A DNA stretch of 5,468 nt from an uncultured bacterium (GTDB lineage Bacteria > DRYD01): contig CALFWH010000087.1 in assembly GCA_937927985.1 (NCBI GenBank), positions 1-5,468 of the forward strand, written 5' to 3'. Both the position numbers and the translations under genes were made by a program. Under the pieces are notes generated by a model. The model was not told the DNA's origin and searched no databases. It was given only the letters and a program-made list of their open reading frames with translations. The stretch's first letter is position 1. Each line of letters opens with the position of its first letter. This document shows, piece by piece, positions 1 through 5,468 of this stretch.

Positions 1-718
1 TATTCATTCCCCTTCTTAAAGTAGCAGAGGAATCTACTAATACGCCAATATCTACAAATCTATCAATTTGCTGCTTTAAATCCTTAGTAACCTCAAAACC
101 ATTACTCTTAGCTAATTGTATAATTTCATCGTCAAATCCCAATAATTTTAAAATCCTAATCGTACTTCTAGATCCCTTAGATACACTATCTAGATCATCT
201 ACAAAAATGTAATCAAATTTAAAACCATCTATTAACTCGAATCTTCTAGAAAAAGACTGATTGGTTAAACATACCAGTTTATAATCTTGCTGAGACAACC
301 TAAAAAGCTTTTCATCCTTAATAGATTTATTATCATAAGAAAGAAAAAAAATATATTCATTAGCTAAGATCTGTGAATTTCTATACTGGGAAATTCTATC
401 ACTATACTTACTAAAAATATCAAAAGCTTGTTTAACAAGTAAAGAAGTAGGAAATATTAACAAACTTTTTCTATTCTTTATAAAAGAATTATAGAAAGCT
501 AAAAATAATCCCAAAATAGTTTTTCCTGTACCTGTCGGAGCTACTATAGAAAAAGAAATATTAGCAAAAAATCTCTTAGCATAGTTCCTCTGAATAGATT
601 TGAGATTACAACCAAAACAAAATTTAAAGAAATTTTCGAATTCTTTTAATTCTTTTTCAACAACATCGATATTTATTTTAGTTTTTGGTTTTTCCAGATA
701 TAATACTTTTATAGACAT
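1..718 (-). CDS. rgy: Reverse gyrase, N-terminal helicase-like part (partial, 3' end outside window)
   Basis: Reverse gyrase is a cytoplasmic ATP-dependent fusion of an SF2 helicase-like module and a type IA topoisomerase; it introduces positive supercoils and protects DNA at high temperature. Only the first 239 codons are here. Visible in order: FENFF at 27-31, a Q-motif-like SIQRNYAKR at 41-49, Walker A APTGTGKT at 60-67, IFPTSLLVKQ at 88-97, the Walker B variant VDDLD at 173-177 followed by SKGSR, and SSAT at 230-233. From memory these align closely with Thermotoga maritima reverse gyrase (QRLWAKR, APTGVGKT, VFPTVTLVKQ, VDDVDAVLKASR, VVSSAT), better than any DEAD-box helicase. The start is ATG at 718-716: an in-frame TAA lies at 748-746, and AAGGA at 734-730 sits 11 nt upstream, inside the ftsI 3' end. 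The ftsI stop is 1 nt away, so the two are probably cotranscribed. The usual N-terminal Cys4 zinc finger is not visible. The topoisomerase half lies outside the window, so completeness is unknown. Confidence 0.93.
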   Translation of the reverse strand, partial: MSIKVLYLEKPKTKINIDVVEKELKEFENFFKFCFGCNLKSIQRNYAKRFFANISFSIVAPTGTGKTILGLFLAFYNSFIKNRKSLLIFPTSLLVKQAFDIFSKYSDRISQYRNSQILANEYIFFLSYDNKSIKDEKLFRLSQQDYKLVCLTNQSFSRRFELIDGFKFDYIFVDDLDSVSKGSRSTIRILKLLGFDDEIIQLAKSNGFEVTKDLKQQIDRFVDIGVLVDSSATLRRGMN

Positions 719-719
719 A

Positions 720-2420
720 TCAGCTTTTATCCTTGATATTGGGTTTTATGTTGTATCTTGAGATTAATAAGGAAACGACATCTTTAAATATGGGAGCAGC
801 AACTTGCCCTCCATAATACATCCCAACAGGCTCCTTTACACTTACAATAATCACATATTCAGGATCAAAATAAGGAAAAAACCCCACAAAAGAAGCAATA
901 TATTTACCAGGTAAATATCCCCCAGAAGGGGATACCACTTGAGCAGTACCCGTTTTACCAGCACAATAATAACCCTCTACTTCAGCTTTCTTACCTGTCC
1001 CTCTTTCCACCACACTTCTTAAATACTTCCTAGTCTCCTGGACAGTAAAATCAGATAAAATTTTTTCCTTTAAAACATTTTTATCCTTAATAAAAGTAAG
1101 ATCAACTTTATATCCCCCATTTGCAATCATTGTCATAAACTTAAGCATATGTAAAGGACTAATAGCAATACCCTGACCAAAAGAAATAGTAGCAAATCTT
1201 ATATTAGGTTCATTAGTTAAATCTCCAATTAAGGGTTTAACATCGGAAGGATGCTCAATTCCCGAATACTCATAAAAACCAAATTTATATAAATACTCTA
1301 TAAACCTTTTTTTACCAATTCTTAACATCAAAGAAACAGTTCCTACATTAAAAGAATAAGTAAGAATATCCTCTATTGTTTCATAACCTGAGGTATACAA
1401 ACCGTCATCAGCATTACTAATAAGCCAGCCATCAATAACTATATTAGGCCCACTAAAAAATTTTTCCTTAGGAGACAATCCAGCTTCCAAAGCAGCAACT
1501 ACAGTAAAAATCTTAAAAATTGATCCTGGTTCATATAATTTATTTATACCACCAATAATGAAACTATCATTACTTCTATCAGCACTTACACAAGCTAATA
1601 CTTCACCTTTCTTATTTGTCACCACAATAGTAACCTCAGAAGCTTTATGTTGCTTAAGTTTTTCTTTTGCTAACAAGTCTATACCTTCCTGCAAACCCAC
1701 ATCAATTGAAAGATAAATATCTTTACCCTCAACAGGAAGCTTAAAATCAATTACCCTATTGTAATTTGGCTTACCAGTAGCATCAAATAAAAATTCATAA
1801 TAACCACTTTTACCTTTTATCTCACTATCATGTTCTTCCAAAAATAATTCTAAACCCTCTATACCCTTACCATCAATATCTACCGTACCTATTATACTTC
1901 TTAAACTACTAAAATTATAATATCTTTCTCCTGAAGGCTCTTTTATTATCTCTATTGAATTTCCAAAATCACCTAAACCATCGATATTTATGTTATCAAC
2001 TTTATTAGCAAATTTTCTTTTTATAAAATAAAAATTCACTCCTTCTTCCCTTAATTTTAAGACAAAATTAATAAAATCTTTCTGACTTTTTAGAAGATTA
2101 CTCTTTATATTATTTTTCACTAAAAACTCGTATATTTCTGGTAATTTTTTAACATCTACAGCAGTAGGTCTAATAGCTATACTATAGGAAGATAAAGAAT
2201 AAGCAAGTACTACTCCATTCCTATCAAGAATTCTTCCCCTATATGCAGGTAACTCTATTCTACCTATACTCTGCCCTTCAGACTTTTTTTTGTAAAATTC
2301 GTAATCTAATACATGTACCTTTATCAATTTATAAAATATCAAAGAAACAAAAAAAATCAAAAAAAAGTAAATCAAAAAAACTCTTTTCTTAAAAACTAAG
2401 TTAAAGGTTTTCTTTTTCAT
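720..2420 (-). CDS. ftsI: Peptidoglycan D,D-transpeptidase FtsI-type (class B penicillin-binding protein)
   Basis: A class B penicillin-binding protein that cross-links septal peptidoglycan, anchored in the inner membrane with its catalytic domain outside. The 566 residues fit the family (E. coli FtsI is 588). Visible: a basic N-terminus, one membrane segment at about 13-34 with no signal-peptidase site seen, the dimer-domain signature RGRILDRNG at 61-69, then the transpeptidase domain from about 235. The catalytic motifs are SIFK with S300 and K303, SFN at 356-358, and KTG at 489-491 within AGKTGTAQ. YEPGS before the active serine and ISFGQG at 412-417 point to FtsI/SpoVD and not to the elongation enzyme PBP2/MrdA. 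No PASTA repeats follow. SFN replaces the commoner SSN. The start is fixed by an in-frame stop at 2429-2427 and fits the expected N-terminus, but no Shine-Dalgarno site is seen. It lies 17 nt after fumC, away from any visible division or cell-wall cluster gene. Confidence 0.95.
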   Translation of the reverse strand: MKKKTFNLVFKKRVFLIYFFLIFFVSLIFYKLIKVHVLDYEFYKKKSEGQSIGRIELPAYRGRILDRNGVVLAYSLSSYSIAIRPTAVDVKKLPEIYEFLVKNNIKSNLLKSQKDFINFVLKLREEGVNFYFIKRKFANKVDNINIDGLGDFGNSIEIIKEPSGERYYNFSSLRSIIGTVDIDGKGIEGLELFLEEHDSEIKGKSGYYEFLFDATGKPNYNRVIDFKLPVEGKDIYLSIDVGLQEGIDLLAKEKLKQHKASEVTIVVTNKKGEVLACVSADRSNDSFIIGGINKLYEPGSIFKIFTVVAALEAGLSPKEKFFSGPNIVIDGWLISNADDGLYTSGYETIEDILTYSFNVGTVSLMLRIGKKRFIEYLYKFGFYEYSGIEHPSDVKPLIGDLTNEPNIRFATISFGQGIAISPLHMLKFMTMIANGGYKVDLTFIKDKNVLKEKILSDFTVQETRKYLRSVVERGTGKKAEVEGYYCAGKTGTAQVVSPSGGYLPGKYIASFVGFFPYFDPEYVIIVSVKEPVGMYYGGQVAAPIFKDVVSLLISRYNIKPNIKDKS

Positions 2421-2437
2421 TACATTTTATAAAACAT
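2420..2437 (-). other. Possible five-codon minicistron bridging fumC and ftsI
   Basis: Between the fumC stop (TGA, 2440-2438) and the ftsI start lies ATG TTT TAT AAA ATG TAA. The ATG directly follows the fumC stop, and the TAA shares its last A with the ftsI ATG (TAATG). No Shine-Dalgarno sequence precedes ftsI, so terminating ribosomes could be passed on by reinitiation. This is an inference from spacing only; in AT-rich DNA such a short frame can arise by chance. Confidence 0.25.
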
Positions 2438-3838
2438 TCATATCATTTCATTTAGATCAAGTAAATCTTGAGCTTGTTCAAAGGTTAATATTGAATGTTT
2501 GATACAATAGTCCTTGATAGATAAGCCTTCTTTTGAAGCTTCTTTAGCTATCTGATAAGCTCTATCATATCCTAAAATTTTAGCTAGAGGAGTTACTAAA
2601 GAAGGATTAAAATTAACAATCTGTGAAATTCTCTCAACATTAGCCCTTAAATCTTTTATAAGCTTATCTTTAACAGTCCTAGTTAAATTAGATAATATTC
2701 TACAAGATTGACAGATAGCAAAACCCACCAATGGAAAAGTCGTAGATAATTCAAAATTAGAATACTGATTAACAATGTTTAGAGAATACTCTAAACCTAT
2801 ACAATAAGAAGCAGCCATACCTACTGCTTCAGGAATAACAGGATTAACTTTACCTGGCATAATTGAAGATCCTGGTTGTAATTCAGGTAAAATTAACTCT
2901 CCTATTGATCCTATAGGTCCACTTCCCATCCATCTTATATCGTTCGTTATCTTAATCAAAGCCAAACAATAAATTTTTATCATACTCATTAATTCAATAA
3001 AACTATCTATAGAAGCTTGCACCTCAAAATGATTAATAGCTTCTATAAACTCAGGATAAACACTAAAATCTATTTTACTGCTAAGATAATTATTTATTTT
3101 CTGCGTAACCCTTTTACCAAATTCTTTATGAGTGTTTATTCCCGTACCTACAGCAGTACCCCCAATAGGTAACTCCCTCAATCTGTCAAAAGAAGATTTT
3201 ATTCTCTGCACTGATAACTCCAATTGTCTCCTATAACCTGAAAATTCTTGAGATAAACCTATAGGAGTAGCATCCATTAAATGAGTCCTTCCAGTTTTTA
3301 TTATACCTTCAAATTCTTTCTCTTTCTTAATAAAAGCTTCTATTAATTCATTAATAGAGTTTATTAAATCAATAGACATTATATAAGCTGCTATTCTTAT
3401 GGAAGTAGGAATAACATCGTTAGAAGATTGCCCTTTGTTAACCTCATCATTAGGATGAATAAATTTTGAGCCTTTGTCTTTACCAGCCAATTCATTAGCT
3501 AAATTAGAAATAACTTCGTTTACATTCATATTTGTAGAAGTACCAGAACCAGTTTGAAAAATATCTAAAGGAAAATTATCTTCAAATTTTTTCCAATTCT
3601 CAAGAATAATATCGCAAGCTTTAATTATTAGATCAGCTTTATAAGGATCAATTAAATTGAGTTCCTTATTAACTTCACAAGCAGCTTTTTTTATCAAAAT
3701 AATAGATTGAATAATAATTGGATCCCATTTGAATTGACTTATATTAAAGTTAATGAAAGCTCGTTGGGTTTGAGCTCCCCAATACTTATCAATAGGTACT
3801 TCAACATTTCCCATCGGATCAGCTTCAAGCCTATACAT
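2438..3838 (-). CDS. fumC: Class II fumarate hydratase (fumarase C)
   Basis: An iron-independent fumarase that reversibly hydrates fumarate to L-malate in the cytoplasm, normally as a homotetramer. The 466 residues match the family (E. coli FumC is 467). Visible: WGAQTQR at 20-26, GSGTSTNMNVNEV at 97-109, HPNDEVNKGQSSND at 128-141, GRTHLMDATP at 183-192 with the conserved H186, and the signature catalytic loop GSSIMPGKVNP at 323-333. THLMDATP and PNDEVN...QSSND favour fumarase over aspartase, which has TQLQDAVP and QSTND. The start ATG is preceded at 6 nt by GAGGGGG (3851-3845), the strongest ribosome binding site in the window, so fumarase is probably the most efficiently translated gene here. 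It follows lipA by 35 nt and precedes ftsI by 17 nt. No residue expected for catalysis appears missing. The direction used in the cell (oxidative or reductive TCA) cannot be read from the sequence. Confidence 0.96.
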   Translation of the reverse strand: MYRLEADPMGNVEVPIDKYWGAQTQRAFINFNISQFKWDPIIIQSIILIKKAACEVNKELNLIDPYKADLIIKACDIILENWKKFEDNFPLDIFQTGSGTSTNMNVNEVISNLANELAGKDKGSKFIHPNDEVNKGQSSNDVIPTSIRIAAYIMSIDLINSINELIEAFIKKEKEFEGIIKTGRTHLMDATPIGLSQEFSGYRRQLELSVQRIKSSFDRLRELPIGGTAVGTGINTHKEFGKRVTQKINNYLSSKIDFSVYPEFIEAINHFEVQASIDSFIELMSMIKIYCLALIKITNDIRWMGSGPIGSIGELILPELQPGSSIMPGKVNPVIPEAVGMAASYCIGLEYSLNIVNQYSNFELSTTFPLVGFAICQSCRILSNLTRTVKDKLIKDLRANVERISQIVNFNPSLVTPLAKILGYDRAYQIAKEASKEGLSIKDYCIKHSILTFEQAQDLLDLNEMI

Positions 3839-3844
3839 ATACTA

Positions 3845-3851
3845 CCCCCTC
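3845..3851 (-). promoter_or_regulatory. Strong ribosome binding site of fumC
   Basis: GAGGGGG on the minus strand ends 6 nt before the fumC ATG, and it is the only near-canonical Shine-Dalgarno sequence in the window. The other starts have AAGGA at long spacing (reverse gyrase), a bare AGG (lipA), or nothing recognisable (ftsI and the 84-residue gene). It supports the start chosen for fumC. Confidence 0.75.
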
Positions 3852-3873
3852 AAGAATTTCTTATTAAAAATTC

Positions 3874-4740
3874 CTATTTTAAATTTTTCAAAGAATCTAT
3901 TATTTTTATTATTTCATAGGCTTTATAAGATGTTCTTACGTTCTTACCAGCTTTTACAAATAAAAAACCTTTTTCTAAAGCTACTTTTTCAAATAATTCG
4001 AATTCTTGATCACTATAAACCTTTTTAACTTCGATATTCTTAAGAGAAGGTCTAAAATATTGCCCAATAGTTAAAGCTTGACAATTAACCTTTAACAAAT
4101 CATCCATAGTCTCAAAAACTTCCTCTTTTTCTTCTCCAAAACCTAAAATAATCGAACTTTTAGTAATAACATTATTTCTTATTTGTTTTGCATTATACAA
4201 GACTTGCAAACTTTTTTCATAAGAAAATCTTTTATCCCTTATTAAAGGAGTAAGCCTTTTTACAGTTTCTATATTATGAGCTAATACATCTACTAAATCT
4301 TTGTCTTTTAGGAGATTATATAGGTTTTTGTAGTCACCTCCTAAATCACTTATGAGAACTTCTATGTAACTATCTGGCTTAGCTTCCTTAATTTTATAGA
4401 ATAATGATTTTAAATAATAAACTCCATGATCTGGTAAATCATCCCTAGTAACCATAGTAAAAGTATAGTACTTGATATTTAAATTAGCTAAAGAAGAAGC
4501 AAATTTATCGATATTTAAGTAATCTACTTCTGAGGGTTTACCTTTTTTAACATAACAAAATCTACAAGATCTTGTACAATAAGGTCCTAGTAACAAAAAG
4601 GTAGCACTTAAATTTTCCCAACATAATCCCCTATTTGGACATCTAGCCTCTTGACAAACAGTGGATACTGAATATTGCTTAGTTAACTTTCTTACTAAAG
4701 CAGAATTCTGACCATCAGGAAAAAAAAACTTACTTTTCAT
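3874..4740 (-). CDS. lipA: Lipoyl synthase (radical SAM)
   Basis: A radical SAM enzyme that inserts two sulfurs at C6 and C8 of protein-bound octanoyl groups, completing the lipoyl cofactor of 2-oxoacid dehydrogenases and the glycine cleavage H protein. Visible: the auxiliary cluster cysteines C29, C34 and C40 in CQEARCPNRGLCWE; the radical SAM motif CTRSCRFC with C55, C59 and C62; VTRDDLPDHG at 97-106 (usually VTRDDLPDGG); the AHNIETV segment at 154-160; ILGFGEEKEE at 198-207; and TIGQYFRPS at 224-232. The C-terminal RSSY motif, which supplies the serine ligand of the auxiliary cluster, reads RTSY at 269-272. At 288 residues it is short because the N-terminal extension is reduced, but both cluster sites are in one chain, unlike the split LipS1/LipS2 type. 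The ATG has a modest AGG (4750-4748) 7 nt upstream and overlaps the preceding gene by 11 nt, suggesting translational coupling. No lipB or lplA is seen in the window. Confidence 0.96.
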   Translation of the reverse strand: MKSKFFFPDGQNSALVRKLTKQYSVSTVCQEARCPNRGLCWENLSATFLLLGPYCTRSCRFCYVKKGKPSEVDYLNIDKFASSLANLNIKYYTFTMVTRDDLPDHGVYYLKSLFYKIKEAKPDSYIEVLISDLGGDYKNLYNLLKDKDLVDVLAHNIETVKRLTPLIRDKRFSYEKSLQVLYNAKQIRNNVITKSSIILGFGEEKEEVFETMDDLLKVNCQALTIGQYFRPSLKNIEVKKVYSDQEFELFEKVALEKGFLFVKAGKNVRTSYKAYEIIKIIDSLKNLK

Positions 4741-4984
4741 AAATTAGCCTATTTATTTCCCCTTGAATCTCATTTTTATTTTTGGTAATGTTTTGTATAT
4801 TCTTCAAGATTGTTAAAAAGCTAGTTGTTTTTATTGTTAGCTCAATTGCTTGTCCTATATAAAGTTTTTCGTTTTGTGGAAATTTATTACGTGGTATAGT
4901 TATAAATTCTCCATCCTCAAAACTCAATTTCACCCATGAAGAATTTATCTCAGTTATTACCAAAACATACTTGATTTTAGACAT
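4730..4984 (-). CDS. Small hypothetical protein, DUF3006-like
   Basis: An 84-residue protein of unknown function. It has no signal peptide, membrane segment or cysteine. The first 55 residues alternate short hydrophobic strands with polar turns (YVLVITEI, WVKLSFEDG, EFITIPRNKFP, LYIGQAIELTI), suggesting a small beta barrel. The rest (about 58-84) is charged and probably helical, ending NEIQGEINRLIYEK. This order, an acidic-Gly turn, then a Pro-containing strand with a conserved-looking Pro, then a Gly-plus-hydrophobic strand and a polar helix, resembles the short DUF3006 family as I remember it. That is pattern resemblance only. The frame is likely real because it fills the gap between two genes exactly: its ATG is 19 nt after the upstream stop and its end overlaps lipA by 11 nt. 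No Shine-Dalgarno sequence is visible, so translation may depend on the upstream gene. A role linked to LipA is possible but unsupported. Confidence 0.75.
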   Translation of the reverse strand: MSKIKYVLVITEINSSWVKLSFEDGEFITIPRNKFPQNEKLYIGQAIELTIKTTSFLTILKNIQNITKNKNEIQGEINRLIYEK

Positions 4985-4995
4985 TACTATTACAA

Positions 4996-5029
4996 GTTTA
5001 AGATTAAATCGTATTTAAAATTAAATCGT
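4996..5029. repeat. 17-bp tandem duplication at a gene's stop codon
   Basis: Two adjacent copies on the plus strand, gtttaagattaaatcgt (4996-5012) and atttaaaattaaatcgt (5013-5029), match at 15 of 17 positions. The upstream gene's stop (5006-5004) lies inside the copy nearest the 84-residue gene. As 17 is not a multiple of three, the second copy is read in a shifted frame and supplies the TAA. Confidence 0.7.
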
Positions 5030-5468
5030 AAACAGAATCTATTTTAGTTTCATCGAATTTTAGAATTATGAAACTTTTACCTCCTGGCAAAGGAGTACCA
5101 CTATATCTCATTAATTCCAATACCCCATTTTTTCTAAGATAATCCAATATATTATTAACAACTACCAACTTAACCTTAACATTTTCTGCAATCTTAAAAC
5201 TATCTGTTTCTTTGTTTACTTTAATCTGAAAAATAATTGAATCAACTACTTTTTTAAAATCAATCAGGAAATTTTTATAATAAATAACCATTAAATCAGG
5301 AAAGATTATAACAGATGAAAAAACTGTGTCATCAAGCAATTTAAGATCAAGTAGATTTTTATTATGTAGTTTTTTTATGATTTCCAAGTATTCTTCTAAG
5401 TTATGAACTGAAGAATAATCCCATAATTTTCTTATATTTGTAGCAAGATAGATATTATCTGTATCATA
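5004..5468 (-). CDS. Unrecognised protein, C-terminal 154 residues (5' end outside window)
   Basis: The frame is open from the window edge to the TAA at 5006-5004 (154 codons plus stop), so this is the end of a longer protein. A TTG at 5387-5385 could act as a start giving 127 residues, but it has no ribosome binding site and coding-like sequence continues upstream through it, so the longer reading is preferred. I do not recognise the family. Visible: no membrane segments or cysteines, a Lys-rich helical stretch (EEYLEIIKKLHNKNLL), a strand-rich middle (FSSVIIFPDLMVIYY), then FKIAENVKVK and VNNILDYLRKNGVLEL followed by a Gly/Pro turn (GTPLPGGKS) and a strand (FIILKF). The last part has the order of a winged-helix module: two helices, then a hairpin wing. 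This is only a shape argument; a DNA- or RNA-binding role would be inference. It is probably the first visible gene of the operon, with the 84-residue gene 19 nt downstream. Confidence 0.7.
   Translation of the reverse strand, partial: YDTDNIYLATNIRKLWDYSSVHNLEEYLEIIKKLHNKNLLDLKLLDDTVFSSVIIFPDLMVIYYKNFLIDFKKVVDSIIFQIKVNKETDSFKIAENVKVKLVVVNNILDYLRKNGVLELMRYSGTPLPGGKSFIILKFDETKIDSVYDLILNTI

Noticed and set aside
606..617. FCFGCN (C34, C37) of reverse gyrase as its N-terminal zinc finger
   Set aside because: It is one CxxC pair without a partner and aligns with the segment just before the Q-motif-like region, downstream of where the zinc finger normally lies.
1..718. Calling the edge fragment a generic DEAD-box helicase
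   Set aside because: Walker B is VDDLD with the following SKGSR and the flanking QRNYAKR, which match reverse gyrase; ordinary helicases have DEAD or DEAH with different flanks.
2438..3838. Aspartate ammonia-lyase as an alternative for fumC
   Set aside because: THLMDATP, PNDEVN and QSSND are fumarase-type; aspartase carries TQLQDAVP, PNNDVN and QSTND.
3854..3873. A 6-bp inverted repeat (gaattt / aaattc, 8-nt loop) between lipA and fumC, considered as a terminator
   Set aside because: The stem is nearly all A/T, no T-tract follows it, and it directly precedes the strong fumC ribosome binding site. It is probably chance in AT-rich DNA.
3839..3873. A promoter in the 35-nt lipA-fumC spacer, the widest gap in the window
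   Set aside because: AT-rich hexamers are everywhere in this sequence, and no -35/-10 pair with proper spacing stands out. An internal promoter cannot be excluded but is not supported.
3707..3919. A 70-codon plus-strand frame spanning the fumC start and lipA end
   Set aside because: It lies antisense across two confidently identified genes and their junction, has no ribosome binding site that I can see, and its protein resembles nothing. It is a shadow frame.
5004..5387. A complete 127-residue gene starting at TTG 5387
   Set aside because: The frame stays open to the window edge with coding-like sequence and no Shine-Dalgarno site before the TTG, so the gene most likely begins outside the window.

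Overview
The window is a compact, AT-rich (roughly 30% GC by eye) piece of bacterial chromosome. All six genes lie on the minus strand and are so tightly packed that they look like one transcription unit. In transcription order (high to low coordinates) they are: the C-terminal part of an unrecognised protein (5468-5004, running in from outside the window); a small 84-residue protein with a DUF3006-like look (4984-4730); lipoyl synthase LipA (4740-3874); class II fumarase FumC (3838-2438); an FtsI/PBP3-type peptidoglycan transpeptidase (2420-720); and the N-terminal 239 residues of reverse gyrase (718-1, running out of the window). The junctions are 19 nt, an 11-nt overlap, 35 nt, 17 nt and 1 nt. 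I see no convincing promoter or terminator in the window, and no stretch of 300 bases lacks a gene.

The reverse gyrase fragment has no recognised ORF of its own because the window edge cuts it off. I found it by translating the minus strand below position 718. It carries a Q-motif-like segment, a Walker A motif, the VDDxD Walker B variant and an SAT motif. The reverse-gyrase-type sequence around these sites sets it apart from an ordinary DEAD-box helicase. Reverse gyrase is the hallmark enzyme of hyperthermophiles and some thermophiles, and a class B penicillin-binding protein means a bacterium with a peptidoglycan wall. The likely source is therefore a thermophilic or hyperthermophilic bacterium with a low-GC genome. 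AT-rich members of Aquificota, Nautiliales, Thermodesulfobacteriota or Thermotogota would all fit. The lineage is inference; the sequence read here cannot decide it.

The genes do not form one pathway. LipA makes the lipoyl cofactor of 2-oxoacid dehydrogenases and the glycine cleavage H protein, and fumarase interconverts fumarate and malate, so these two share a loose central-carbon theme. FtsI builds septal peptidoglycan, and reverse gyrase introduces positive supercoils. This looks like a mixed housekeeping operon of a streamlined genome, not a defence or mobile system, and I see no mobile element, CRISPR array or RNA gene. The points most worth a second look are the apparent lack of the N-terminal zinc finger in the reverse gyrase, the unknown pair of genes upstream of lipA, a variant C-terminal motif in LipA, a 17-bp tandem duplication that seems to have moved a stop codon, and weak or absent Shine-Dalgarno sites at several starts.
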